NCBI GenBank assembly: GCA_028023455.1
Contig: JAQFVV010012476.1
Coordinates: 3,719,555 to 3,783,554, forward strand
Length of the DNA stretch: 64,000 nucleotides
Reading direction: 5' to 3'
Origin: Epiperipatus broadwayi
Lineage: Eukaryota > Onychophora > Udeonychophora > Euonychophora > Peripatidae
The position numbers and the translations under genes were made by a program. Numbering within the stretch: position 1 is the first letter of the stretch; every line of letters begins with the position of its first letter. Shown one piece after another: positions 46,500 to 58,250 of this stretch. A model generated the notes under the pieces. The model was not told the DNA's origin and did no database searches. It worked only from the letters and a program-made list of their open reading frames with translations.

Positions 46500-47455
46500 G
46501 AAAGAGAGAAATTAGGTGTGCTGTGGTAGAGTGTTTTATTTGTGACAAAGTTTATCATTTTGAAATGCTTAAATAAGATTAGGAAGGTTGTAACAAGTTT
46601 ATGGCTATGTAGACAGTGTGTAAATGTGATAAAAGAGGTAAAAAGGGGGTTCTAAATGTAGATACTTTAAAGGGAAAGTCAGGAGAAATGGAGCAAAAGA
46701 TAATTGAGGAAGATAGGTTACAGTATGTTGTTAGTAGAATGACAAGATATATGAATAAAAAAATAAATAGTGCAATGAAGATGGTTATCTAAAGAATAAG
46801 TAAGACAAAGGAAGAGATAAAGGATGTAGAAGCTAAATTAAAATCATTAAAGATGAAGTGTGAGGACTTAAAAGAATTATTGAATAGGAATAATAAGGAA
46901 GAAGTAGTTAAGAAAATACAGAAGGTAGAAGAGAATGTTACTGATGAAGAAGAGAAACTTTGAGACTGTCTTGATAGAAGATTTGCTAATTAGACAATGT
47001 GGCAATATAATTGCAAGGAAAAATAGAAAGGTATTTAAGAATATGTCTGCATGAAGCTAGAATTAGAGATGTTACAGACAAGGTAAAAAAAACAAGGGAG
47101 TAGAAATGTGTATGTTATGGTAGGGACTAATAATTTGTCAGATCCTTCAGAGAGAGAGTAATGGATGAGTACATAGAATTGATTAAAAATTTGAATAAGA
47201 TTAAGGGAAAAATAAGAATAGTTGGATTATTATCAAGATTTGACAAAAGGTGTATGTTAGATAGGGCATGCTCTATAAATGAGAGATTGAAAAAATTGTG
47301 TCAGAGAAATGATGTCATGTTTGTGGATGTGTGGGATTTTTTTTATTAATAAGAGGGAGTTATATAGTAAACATGGACTGCATTTAGAAAAACAAGGGAG
47401 TGAAGTGTTAGGGAGTTTGATTTATAAAAAATATAGTTTGGAAAACTTATAAAGG
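46500..47455 (+). pseudogene. CR1-like ORF1 remnant: zinc finger, coiled coil, SGNH hydrolase
   Basis: 'CAVVECFICDKVYHFEML' near 46517-46570 looks like a worn PHD-type finger. 'EEIKDVEAKLKSLKMKCEDLKELL' near 46815-46890 is coiled-coil-like. From about 47105, 'NVYVMVGTNNLSD' (SGNH block III, G-x-N) leads into 'IRIVGLLSRF' and 'CSINERLKKLC'. 'VMFVDVWDFFY' and, after a small frame change, 'HGLHLEKQGSEVLG' (the D-G-x-H-x-x-x-x-G block with D lost) close it. The frame 47161-47349 is the largest intact piece. In related LINEs this esterase-like domain is an accessory of the RNP; its exact role is not established. Confidence 0.65.
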
Positions 47456-47639
47456 GGGTGGGGTATTAAGCTGCAGTGTGTCAGAAAGAAGAATGAATGA
47501 GATGTAAGAAATAAACAAAGAGTAGCTGATTTGGATATAAAGATAGATGTGAAGAGGGGGGGTTATAAAAATTAATAGTAAGCAAGTTATTTATAAATAT
47601 AAAAGAGAACAAAAAGTAAAAAAAAATATAAAAGAAATT

Positions 47640-50600
47640 GTTGTTAGAGTTAGATATTTGAATATGCAAGGTGGTAGGAGGCCAGAAAAATGGCTGGAAT
47701 TAAACAAAGCAGTTAAAAATCAAGAACTTGATGTATTAGTAGTAGTGGAGCCACATCTAAGAGAAAAAGAACCTATAGTGGAGGATATGGTATGGCAGTG
47801 TATAAATAGAAAAGAAAGAGAATGTTGAAAAAATATTTAAATACTGGTGTCAAGAACATTTGTGGTTTAAGATAAGATTAAAGACACAAGGTGGCTATAG
47901 TTTATATAGCTACTGGAGATAATCAACCTATAATGAAATGGGACAGTAAAATACATGAATGCTTAGTTAAGAATATACAGAGTTTCAAAAAAAGGGGAAG
48001 AGAATAATGATTATAGGGGATATGAATGGGCATATTGAAGAAATTGATAATGCAGATAACAAAAATGGACAGGTTTTGAATAATTTTTGTTAGAGAGTGA
48101 ATTTGAGCATTGGAAATTTATGCAATATTTATGAGGGACAATACCCATGGTCTAGAAATAATATATTTTACACAATAGATTGTGTAATAGTAGAGAAAAA
48201 GGGAATGAATAAATATGCAAAATTAAAGAATTTGATAATGAAGAGAGAGTATGTAATAGTGATTATAATTTCTTTATAATAGAAATGGTTAGTAATGTGA
48301 TGGAAAATAGTAATAAAAGTAGAGAGGATAAAAAAATATGTGGATGGAGAATGAACAATAAGAATAAATTAAAAGAATATAAAATAAAAGTTGAAGAAAC
48401 CACGGAAGAGTTGGTTGGGATGAATATAAAAACTGGTATGATGAAGTAGAAAAAGTGACAAATAGGGGTTTATGTGAGAATATTGAGAAGAATAAAAATA
48501 ATAAAAAAGGTCAGAGTTAGTAAAGGTATAAAAGAGAGAGAAAAAGTATGCAGAGAATATAAGTGTGCTAATAAGAACAAGGATAGTGAAAAAGATGTTA
48601 ATGTTAAATAGGAAAAATACTTAGAAAAAAAGAAGTTTGTCAAAATAAATAATTATAAAGAGAGAACAAAATTAAATAGTAAATTGTTGGAGGATATTAA
48701 TAAAAGTGGAAGAGATGGGAGTAAATATTTTGGAAATATATTAAAAGAAGAAATGTAGGGGATAGAGAAATAGTATTACTAGATGATGAGTGAATATAGA
48801 GTAGCTCTAGGGTATAATTAGAGACAATCTTAAATAAGTATGTAATGGATGTAGAAAAGATGATAGATGTGAAGGACAGAGTGAAAAGACACATAAAAGT
48901 ATACAGTAATGGAACTTTAGGTTTACAGAAAATGAACTGAATGAGGCAATGAAGAAATTGAAAAGTGGAAAGACAAGAGGTTTAGATGAATGTGAAGCAG
49001 AGATGGTAATGACTTTAGGGACATAGGGCAAAATTAAACCCATCATCATGTTTTAATAAAATGACACAGAAAATAGATTTCCAAGCTAGAATCATAGAAA
49101 GTTAAGTAATTATAGACAAATAGTGGTAATGTAAAAGTTATATAAAGTTTTTGCATATATGGTAGCTGGAAGAGTTGCAAAATGGATGGAAGAAAATAAT
49201 ATAGTGGGAGCAATGCAAGAAGTTTTTCGATTGGATGGATGTATAGGGGATAGTTTATTTATAGTTACATAACTTATAGATATATATAGAAATACAGATA
49301 GACAGTTATATATGGCTTTTATAGATATAGAGAAGTCCTATGATAGAGTAAATAGAAATAGATTATGGGTAAGTTTAGAAGATTTGGGAATAGATGGAGC
49401 TTTAGTAGATCTTATTAAGAGATTATATGAAAATAATTACTATACATATTAATTAGGGAGTATAGAATCATTTAAAGTTAAAAATGGGGTGGGACTAAGG
49501 CATGGATGCCTGGTGTCACCTTTTTTTTTTGTTATGTTTGAGAGAAATGGAGAGAGTAATAGAAAGACCAGGAAGAGGGGTTGAGATACCATTAATAGGT
49601 GGCAAGGGAATATATACATTTTATTTACAAATTGATATCTTTTTGTGTACAGAAATAATGGAAGATATGAAAGTTATGCTGAGGACATATAAAAGGATGG
49701 GTAAACAGATGGGGGATTAAATTTAGTAAAGAAAAATCAAAAGTAATGATGATTAATACTGGAGTAAGATAAGACAAAGAATTTTTGTTGGGGGATGTAA
49801 AGTTAAGTGTGAATAGGTATAACTATTTGGGAATCATCTTAAGTAATCAGAGAAATTGCTTGGATGAATGGAAGAAAAAAATTGATATATGAATCAAAGA
49901 GAAGAAAGAGATTCATAAAGAAATTAACAGTATTGCTATATCATAAATATGATGTATCTAGAATTGTATGGAAGGGAGGGGCTGCAGCAGGGTTAACATA
50001 TGATAATGAAGCATTATGTGTAAGTAAAGGGGTGTTAGATTACTTAGAAAAAGTGCAAAGAGTTAGGAAGACATGTTGTATTAGATTAAGATGTGTGGAT
50101 GGTAAAGGAGGCAATTCAAGGAGAAATGGAATGGTCAAGTTTTTATATGAGAAATGCAAAAAGTAAACTGAAAATGTTCAGTAGATTGCAGTTTATGTAT
50201 AATAAGAGAATAGCCAAAATAGTATTTAATTGAGGCTATGGGTAAACAGCATGGGCAAGAAAAGTGGTATGGTATGCAGAAGATTTGGATAAAAAATTTA
50301 TGTCAGTATACCTACACAAAAGGTGGGATGATTGTGTTAGGATAACTGCTGAGTGTAATAGTTGCAAGGAATGGGATATAAGAATAGATGCATTAATAAA
50401 GAATAGGCAGTTGGAGAGATGCAGAACTAGTATGAGGAGTAAAAACACTTTGAATATATATAGAAATAAACAGAATATTAGGTGTGAGTTAATTTATGAT
50501 AATAGCTAGGAAAATAGTTTATTGTTTAAGGCTCAGATAGGATCTTTAGCAACAAGGGACTATGTACATAAATGGAAAAAAATGTGGGTAATGTTTTTGA

Positions 50601-50900
50601 AAATTGTATAAGAAAGACATAGAAAATATTAGGAATCTGTTAGTTGAATGTAAAGGATTGCAAGTAGAAAAGTCACAAATAATGAAGTTGTGAGAAAATA
50701 AATACAAATAAAGTGATTATATGGAAGATGGGTTCTTGGTTTTTATACTGGATTTGGGAAAAGATAAGGGAGATTTAGATATAAAGCCATGGGGTTGACA
50801 AAGATTATGTTGTGGAAATGGGATAGATCCAGATAGAGAAGAATATAGGAAAATCTTAGGGTGGGAAATGGAAAGAATAGATAAAATGGCTAACAGGTTT
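47640..50900 (+). pseudogene. CR1-like ORF2 remnant: endonuclease and reverse transcriptase
   Basis: Endonuclease: 'VRYLNMQGGR' (47650), 'LDVLVVVEPHLRE' (catalytic E), 'GDMNGHI' near 48018, 'YTIDCVIVE' near 48170. Reverse transcriptase: 'AMQEVFRLDGCIGDSLF' near 49213, 'YMAFIDIEKSYDRVN' (motif A, 49309 on), 'LRHGCLVSPFFF' (motif B, 49497 on). The motif C region near 49620-49650 reads without an intact DD. The C-terminal part (49864-50166, 'DYLEKVQRVRKTC') and a region with spaced C/H residues follow. Many stops and frame changes show it is dead. Confidence 0.7.
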
Positions 50901-50955
50901 CCCTTGGCATTGTAGCTGAGAGATTACCGACTCTGAAAAAGAGAAGCCAGAGTGC

Positions 50956-52591
50956 ATCTCATCTCATCTCAAATATTCTGATTAACAAAAGAGTGGCAGC
51001 ATCACAGATTGGTAGATTATTTGGCCTGAGGTAAGTCTGGGTGTTCTATTTATTTTATTATTCCAGAAAGAAAAATTGCAATTCTCAATCAATTTATTTA
51101 CATATTTAAATTTATTTATGAAACATTTTTGTAAAATATGTATTTCAAACCAAAATATATGTGATTACAATTACATTTTATTTCAAAATATTTCTTTTTA
51201 AAAAGATTAGTTGTAAAAATGTTATTACAATAAAACAAAAGCTGTTTTTACTAAACACTAATAACGAAATTCTTTGTGAAAATTTGATAGAAATAAGTTT
51301 AATTTTTAATTTTAAGACATATTTTCTCTCTTTTTCAAAGGCTCAACTAAAATCTGTTTCCATTTCAAAAATGAAATTTTTTTTTTTTTTCACATCTTTT
51401 TTATGAATAAGCAAGATATAAAAGGAGCAAATATGACTGAAATTGTCACTAGGGTTTATTAAGTAAGAGGGTAGGAGTTGGACCATAAATGAATTTTTAA
51501 AAAAATCAAAACTTTTTTTAAAAACATTCACTATTTTCTAAAATTGTGGTTATTTTATAAAATTGCTATCATCATTAGTATTTATTAATGCTATATAATC
51601 CAAAAATAGAATACAATACAGAGTTTATTCATTATACAGTTTACAATAGTACATTTTCATTATAGAATTAAAATATGATTAATGTATTTTCTCTAATGTT
51701 CTTGCAAGATAACTAGTATTTATGACACATCCAAATAAAAAAGGCCTCTTAGAGACAATGAAGAAATAGGCCACAGACATTTATTGCCAGGTAATGAGAA
51801 TATGAAGGTACTACTTTACTTATTTTCTGCTGAAGAAAAACTAGATACCCTTTTACCAACCAATATTTGATGGTATGCTAAATTTCTTAAATTCCAAGCC
51901 TACTTAAAATTTTGATCGACTTGAGTTCAAACCCAGTTCCACAAAAAGCTAATGATCTTGGAGACTGGTTTAATATCCACCCTGCTCCATTTTTGTTTAA
52001 TGTTTAGCGAGCGCTTTGTTATACCAAATAGTGTTTAAATTATCACGTGATTGTTCAAGCCTCACTTTTCAATTTTCACATTCGCTAATGGCAGGAATAG
52101 TTGAAAACTTTAGAATTTTGTTAAATTTATTTTCGCAAAAAGGCAGACTTTTTCAAAAATTTATTTTCTGTTTTAAACAAAATCAAAAGTAAAATCCAAA
52201 AGGCAAACTTTTTTTTAGCAAAAGTAAACCATTTTAAAAGTTTGTTCCAAAAAGCTGTTCATTAGAGAGTTGTTGACAAGTGAATTAGAGAAAATTCACG
52301 ACGTTTTAAAAAAGATCCCAATAGTTCATCACTTGGGGAAATAGTTTAAGAAAAGGAAAACTTTCTTTTTAAAAAACGATCTTTTTCTTCGTTCTTTCTT
52401 AATCCGACTGATTTGGTCAAAGGTTAAGTAAAATCTCAATATAAACATAATTACATTTTAATAATGTTTTCAGTTATCAATTTTTAAAAATACCGAATAA
52501 TAAAATGACATTTTTTGAAAAATTCATCTTTTTAATTTTTTTTACTTTATCTTTTATATATAATTCTATAAATCTTACATTAAAACATTAA
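50956..52591. other. Anonymous AT-rich sequence
   Basis: No gene or repeat was recognised. 52010-52420 has a few more CpG sites. Confidence 0.45.
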
Positions 52592-52908
52592 GGCCTCAGG
52601 GTGACCTCTGAACATTCCATCATCAGATTTTCAATTGGATGGACGGTTGAAGAGTTGGAGTGTGTAGTAGATTGAATTCTGACCATTAAAGTATGAGGAT
52701 AGTCTATCTTAATATATATCTGAGCACTTATAGCATATATGTGTGGAGATGGTAATCTGGACCAACTGATGATTACTGGTTTAGCATGAAATACGAGCAT
52801 TGGTGATTATTTATCTTTTCAACATATATGTGTTTATGTGTATCAGTGTTATGAGATAGTGTGGAGAGTGGTGGGTCATGTGAAAGTCTGTTCTCATATA
52901 CCCTATAT
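52592..52908 (+). mobile_element. Family C insertion, 317 bp
   Basis: It is a partial C unit from 'ggcctcagggtgacc' to the tRNA-like end at 'ataccctatat'. The flanks 'attaaaacattaa' (52579-52591) and 'attagaacattaa' (52909-52921) make a 13-bp duplication with one mismatch. Confidence 0.8.
52754..52808 (+). ncRNA. Hammerhead motif, stem III decayed (family C)
   Basis: Stem I (AAUC/GAUU and ACCAA/UUGGU), CUGAUGA (52766-52772) and GAAA are intact. The stem III segment AUACGAGC no longer pairs, and stem II has one mismatch. Confidence 0.75.
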
Positions 52909-52921
52909 ATTAGAACATTAA

Positions 52922-53418
52922 TAGTAAATGTGATATTAGGGGATTCGATCGCCTATGACTGTTTTGAATTTGGGATGATAAAGTTTGAAAAATTTTTGAA
53001 GTTCTTTTACCGCCAAAATTATTTTAATCAGCTAGATAACCTTAAAGTAAACAATTTACCATCTGGTGTTGGTTGGTAAGTGAGTGTCTAGATATATTTA
53101 GATGAAGTGTAAATAATGAATTAAAATACTGCTCAAATCTTACTACCCAGTGACTAATACCTTCTCTTTTATTGTTTTTTAGGAAGGGGCTATTAGAGAG
53201 AACTTATCCTTGCAGTAGGTTCTTTAAAAACTTTACTAATGGTACAGCAGTTATAATCTTTTATATGTTTAAATATTGTTACTAATGATGCAACAGTTCA
53301 TTTTCATCACTTCCAAATACTATCAATTTGCTGTGGCAAGAAGGTCTCTTTTAATGTAACCCAATTTTTCTGATTATTAGACTCTATGTTTTCCACACCA
53401 CAATAAAAAAAAAATCAT
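52922..53418. other. Anonymous AT-rich sequence
   Basis: Nothing was recognised. Confidence 0.45.
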
Positions 53419-53419
53419 T

Positions 53420-54145
53420 ATTTCATTTTTTTTGGAGTCTTTTATAATTTCTTGAAATCCATTTTAAAACTTCAACTATCCACCTGTTATCATCTCTTCT
53501 AGCAATATGTCCATTCCAGTATTTTTGTCTCTTAATTATTTCAATTATGTCAGTTGTACCTGATTGTCTCTCACCCATATAGTTTGTAATTGATTCTTTC
53601 TTGTTAAACCTAAAGTTCATCTCTCTATACTTTATTGACTAGTTTGAAGTTTCATATTGTCTTTTTTCTAAGTGTCTATGTCACAGATCCACAATTAATA
53701 ACTGGTAAAACACATCTATTAAAAACATTCCTTTTTAAAACACTGTGGCACATTTTCTTTTAATGTCAAGTTATTTTTACCAAAACTATTCTATTCAAAT
53801 TTACTTCTGTGCTTAATTTCATCCATTATATTTCCATCTTATTCCATCTTTATTAATGCACTAATCAAGCTATTTGTAATTGTTAACTTCTTTTAATTCA
53901 TGGTTGTCAATTTTTATTTACTTTTTCTGAGAATCTTTTTTTATTATTTTCAACTAAGAACTTACAACATTTCCTTAAACTTTGACAATTTATTTTTAAA
54001 CAACATCATCTGCAAAATCTAGATGACTTAAATAGGTTAACATTTTAATCCATTAAACATGTCCTGTAAAATTATAGAAAGTTTTAGAGATATGAAGTTA
54101 CCTTATCATACACCTTCTCAATGTTAAACTAATTAGTATCACCAC
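53420..54145 (-). pseudogene. RTE-like reverse transcriptase remnant
   Basis: It follows the RTE copy at 19.3-20.1 kb along its length on the minus strand. The frame 53423-53620 reads 'GHIARRDDNRW.VE.LKW', the conserved C-terminal motif. 'ctgcaaaatctagatgacttaa' near 54010 marks the active-site region. It is full of indels and dead. Confidence 0.75.
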
Positions 54146-54204
54146 AATTCTTTAAATGACTAATTTAAATTTTATTTCTAATGATAGTTATAATTTTTAT
54201 AAAA

Positions 54205-55185
54205 CTATTTGCTAAACGTTTGTGATGATGGTATATAGATGTGATTATATGTTGGACTATTTCTATAATCTACTATGTAATAAGTGACACACAGGCTTAT
54301 TATATACCTATGTCTATATATGTAATATATAGGGTATATGAGCACAGACTTTCACATGACCCACCACTCTCCACTCTATCTCATATCACTGATACATTTG
54401 AACACATATATGTCAAAAAGATAAATAATCACCAATATGTATTTCATGCTAAAACAGCAATCATCAATTAGTCCAGATTACCATCTCTACACATATATGC
54501 TATAAGTGATCAGATATATATTAAAATAGCCAATCCTCATACTTTAATGGACATGCTTCAATCTTCTCCACACTCCAACTCTTGAACCATCCATCCAATT
54601 GAAAATCTGATGATGTAATGCTCAAAGGCCACCCTGAGACCAAGATTCTTCCATCATCAGAATTTCAATTGGATGGACGGTTCAAGAGTTGGAGTGTGGA
54701 GAAGATTGAAGTCTGTTCATTAAACTATGAGGATTGGCTATCTTAATATATATCTAGGTAGTTATAGCATGTATGTGTAGAGAGGGTAATCTGGACTAAC
54801 TGATGATTGCTGTTTTAGCATGAAATATTATTTATCTTTTCGACACATATGTGTTCAAGTGTATCAGTGTTATGAGATAGAGTGGAGAGTGGTGGGTCAT
54901 GTGAAAGTCTGAGCTCATATACCCTATATAATCTACTATTATAAGTTGAATGTCTAGAAAATATTAAACTTCATTAAAACACTTCAATACAAACAACTTG
55001 TTAGTAATAACATATAAATAAACAATAAAAATTGGTTATCACACAACATTTCTAAATAGGATTATTCTCCACCTTTCTTCACGTGTTGTTGTCCTGACCA
55101 GTGACAATGTCAGCAAAGAAGGTGAACATACACCATTAGATTCTTGAACATTGAATTTTAAGGCTTTGCTCTAAATGACTAGGTT
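54205..55185 (+). repeat. Family E repeat split by a family C insertion
   Basis: The E sequence runs from 'tttgtgatgatggtatatag' to 'tataatctactat' (54276) and resumes at 54940 with 'tataagttgaatgtctag'. It ends in the 'ctgaccagtgacaat' and 'ttgaattttaagg' blocks. The 650 bases between belong to family C. Confidence 0.75.
54277..54926. mobile_element. Family C foldback inserted in E, 13-bp duplication
   Basis: A minus-strand C unit (about 54330-54650) joins a plus-strand unit (about 54640-54926) near their 'catcatcagaatttcaatt' blocks. The perfect duplication 'tataatctactat' lies at 54264-54276 and 54927-54939. The left end carries about 50 extra bases with an 'aataag..cttatt' inverted pair. 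It holds two hammerhead relics (54427-54479 minus with UUGAUGA and a 2-base loss in stem III; about 54788-54830 plus, lacking the 3' half of stem I). Confidence 0.85.
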
Positions 55186-55296
55186 ATACTGTCAAAGGCA
55201 ACAGTCAATAGCTGTTTTATATTTTTACCTATGAGAGTTGTTGCAAATCTTCATAATCCCTCCATTTTTTTAAATATATATTAATACTTTTTTAAG

Positions 55297-55589
55297 CCAA
55301 TAAACATAACATGATCACAATTTCTTATGCTTGCTTATAACTGTTTTTAAAACAGGCAAAACTCTCCATATAGTATTATCATTCAGTGCAAGCTAGATCC
55401 TAAGATCTAGGTACAGTGCTCTCAGATCCAAGGCTCTTTACTGACAAAGACCATGAGCCAGAAACTAGTCTGAGGATATTGGATGAGTAGGCACTAGATT
55501 GGGGATTTTACACACAAGCCTTCTGGCATCCATTGATTACTCTGGCTTTCACTGAGTGACAATACTGTATAAAGAGTTTTGCATGTTTT
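55297..55589. mobile_element. Family A insertion, 293 bp (copy A4)
   Basis: A short forward part (about 55297-55395) joins an inverted part (to 55589), with most of the forward arm missing. The flanks 'aatacttttttaag' (55283-55296) and 'aatactttttaag' (55590-55602) make a duplication of about 13 bp differing by one T. Confidence 0.8.
55426..55484 (+). ncRNA. Hammerhead motif (family A, copy A4)
   Basis: It is 59 nt. The outer stem I AUCCAA/UUGGAU is perfect. The inner CUUUA/UGAGG is fully paired if two G-U pairs are allowed. The core is CUGACAA (G8 to A), then GAAAC, UA and GUC (55468-55470). The G8 change should inactivate it. Confidence 0.72.
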
Positions 55590-55602
55590 AATACTTTTTA
55601 AG

Positions 55603-55824
55603 AGCAAGGTTAAATAGAGTCCAACATTTTATAAAACTACTATAAAAATTGTTATTAATAATACAACAGTTGCAATGTTTTATATAACTTAAGTGGTACA
55701 GCTGATACAATTTTTTCTAAGGCTACTTTAAGCACTGCTTTTAAAGGCCCAGCACTTACCATTTTTTATAAGATTATGTTAAAGATTGTAATTAATGATA
55801 AGTACTTTATATGCTTACTTTTTT
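55603..55824. other. Anonymous AT-rich spacer
   Basis: Nothing was recognised. Confidence 0.45.
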
Positions 55825-55912
55825 TTTCATATGTTAAAGCATTAACTGGGAAGTGAACCCAGGCCAGCTGCTTGGAAGGCAGCTATGCTAACCACTAAGC
55901 CACCAATGCTTG
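55820..55912 (-). mobile_element. tRNA-Gly-derived SINE with A tail
   Basis: The 71-base head (55909-55839 on the minus strand) closely follows a tRNA-Gly(TCC): 'gcattggtggcttagtgg', an anticodon stem-loop with 'cttccaag' and a T arm with 'gggttcacttcccag'. 'tttaacatatg' and an A tail follow. The flanks 'actttatatgcttactt' and 'acttatacacttactt' form an imperfect duplication. The A tail and T-arm changes argue against a working tRNA gene. Confidence 0.8.
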
Positions 55913-56104
55913 ACTTATACACTTACTTGAAATGCTATTATTAACAGTAGGGCAGTTATATTTCTTTACATAACTACTTTAACATTTTAGAGACATCCAC
56001 CATACCTTAATTAATAAGTAACATTGCCATTTTTATTGGTCTGTAAAGTTGATTCAGGAGTAGTATTTCTGAGTGAATAATAGTCATTTTTTCTTATTAT
56101 AATT

Positions 56105-56470
56105 AGAGGGGATTTGAACCCAGACTTAGTCATCTGTTCTATCTTATATACCCAATACACATGACCACATCTATGTGAAAAAATAAATGATCTCCAATAG
56201 ACATATGTTATGCTGAACCAGCATTCATTAGTCAATCCAGATCCAAAATCTCCCACATATATATAGTCAGTGCTCAGTTTATATATTAAGATAGCAAATC
56301 TTCAAACTTTTAATAAGCAGGCTTCAATATTCATCACTTTCCAACTCTTCATCTATCCACATCATTGAAAATCTGATGATGGTTAGTTCAAGGCTCTTGT
56401 TTGGCAATTTTGGTGTCATTCCAAAGTTGACTGCATGTCATTCTGACTCATGATATATAGAACCTTAAAC
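56105..56470 (-). repeat. Family C copy, old
   Basis: It runs on the minus strand from the tRNA-like end ('ggggatttgaacccag' complement) through the hammerhead to the 'catcatcagattttcaat' block and beyond. The hammerhead relic (about 56190-56240) has CUAAUGA and AACA instead of GAAA. It keeps a perfect 5-bp stem II AUGCU/AGCAU and an outer stem I GAUC/GAUC. Confidence 0.65.
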
Positions 56471-56788
56471 CAAATATGCTGGTATTTAAATATTATTATC
56501 TATATTGCCTCAGGGTAACATCTGATGTGGGGCTTTCTACTACAAGATTGTTATAACTTTTCACTTATTAACATGGGTGTGGGGGTGCCTATTAAATTTA
56601 AAATCATAAATAGTCATACTAGAAAAAAGTAGATTAGATTGCTAAAGTGAAAACAACCCAAGGGGTGGGGGAAAATAAGGTAAATGAAAAATAGAAATAA
56701 GGGTTAAAATGTAAAGGAGGTAAAAGAGTGCAAATGAACCTCTTCCAAGTTATTCTTTCCTTCACATTTTCACATTATTCCAATACTT
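56471..56788. other. Anonymous AT-rich spacer
   Basis: Nothing was recognised. Confidence 0.45.
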
Positions 56789-56789
56789 C

Positions 56790-56950
56790 ATTCCAAGAAA
56801 TTGTAAAAGACCCAGAAAGAAACCACATGTGAGATGGATGGATGAAATAAGAAAGTGTGCAGGGGTGATGTGGAGAAGAGAAGCTAAAGATCAGAGAAGA
56901 TGGATTTAACTTGCAGAGATCCTGCAGTGGATTGACAATGGTTAATGATG
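56790..56950 (+). pseudogene. RTE-like LINE 3' end
   Basis: It encodes 'RPRKKPHVRWMDEIRKCAGVMWRREAKDQRRWI' and ends at 'ctgcagtggattgacaatgg' with a (atg)n tail. It is the same C-terminus as at 19.19-19.35 kb, here on the plus strand and 5'-truncated to about 160 bases. Confidence 0.8.
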
Positions 56951-57750
56951 ATGATAGAAAAATAGTAATTTGTATGTTGTATGTGAACATGCACATACAC
57001 ACATCTGTTTGTAGAAATATATATTTATAAATAATATAGTTTAGTAATTTATGATGAAATAGAAGTGTAAAATCTATTTAAATATAGATGAAGTTAAGTT
57101 TAAGTATCTAAAGCATAATGTGTTCATGGAGTTAAATCCTAACATGTGCCATATGGCTTACTTGAAAAAGTGTACGTGCTTAATGTATGTTATAGTGTGG
57201 AAGTTACTCTGACTTCTGGCTGATGGATGTTTCTGATAAGATTGAACTTAAGGTGGATGATACACAGACAAAATCAAAACTTTACAGTGAATATTATGCT
57301 ATTATTGTACACCCATTCACAAGATACTAAAAGTATATAGAAACTGGTCCCTATCTTGCCTGAGAATGGTATAATGAATGTTTAGATACATTGTTAAAAG
57401 CAAATGACTTACAAATATTTTTAAGTAATAGTATATTTTTCACTCTCACATGTACACCCACATATGGACAAAGACGAAATCAGAAGTAAAATAATTTTTA
57501 AGCGTTACTGTCTCAGATTTATCTTATATATATATATATATATACGTGTAAACGTACACATACATATATAATTACATAGATCTTTAAATATACATGTATC
57601 CGTTACAAATTTCCATATAAATCAAATATAAATAAATAAATGTATAAATAATAAATTTTGGGCAAGCACACACTTATATAATTGTTTATAGACGTATATA
57701 TTTATAAGCAATCGTATATTTTTCACTCACACATGTACACGCACATATGG
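56951..57750. other. AT-rich sequence with TA-rich tracts
   Basis: There is an (AT)n tract at about 57525-57545. Two near copies of 'tttttcactcacatgtacac' occur near 57436 and 57718 with a spacing of about 282. Nothing coding was recognised. Confidence 0.45.
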
Positions 57751-58250
57751 GCGAAGGTAGTCCATTATCCTGAGCTAATTAATTGCGTCAACATTTCTTC
57801 CTGCTTTTTCTTGCGGTAAACCCGACTAAATGAGAGTTTCGCATTCGAGTGCTCTTGAACAAGAATCGCCATTGTCAGCTTCAAAGTATGTCTGAAGATG
57901 CGAATCTGATTTGAACCTAATGAATAAAATATTCAGAAGTGTGTGCTGTGAAAGCTTTGGAAAGACGGGAAACTCAGGTGGGAGCCCTTTCTCACCAATT
58001 GAAAGAAACTGGAAATCAAGCCACTTGCCTCCATTTAAGTCAGGGCGGAAACTTTTTCCGGAAAACGGGGCTACGAATGAAGTCTGTCATTCAGACCGCA
58101 CCTAATGAGCTTTCACTCAAGAATGAAACTCTCCAGTAAGCTTCCATGCAGAAGTCTTCATTAGATCCTGCCCCTATTCCTTCATTTACATCCAAATTAT
58201 CTTCGAATTTAACTCGACTAGAGGAGTTTCCAATTCTTTAAATCACGAAC
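57751..58250. other. CpG-richer island of unknown content
   Basis: CpG sites and GC are clearly denser here than elsewhere in the window (for example 'cagggcggaaactttttccgg' minus one base at 58040-58059). Two overlapping frames (57911-58105 and 57939-58139) lack recognisable domains. It could be a promoter-proximal or exonic piece of a host gene, or a young transposable-element end. No tRNA boxes were seen. Confidence 0.35.

Larger units (their letters stand above)
46480..50955 (+). mobile_element. CR1-like LINE, near full length, degenerate
   Basis: In order: a Cys/His finger and coiled coil, an SGNH-hydrolase domain (ORF1), then endonuclease and reverse transcriptase (ORF2), ending in a (catct)n-like tail near 50940-50970. 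This layout is known from CR1-group LINEs with an esterase ORF1. The 5' limit is uncertain. A 3' fragment of the same family lies at 23.6-24.3 kb. Confidence 0.75.

Noticed and set aside
55839-55909. Functional tRNA-Gly(TCC) gene
   Set aside because: The A tail, flanking duplication, T-arm changes and sister copies show a SINE head.
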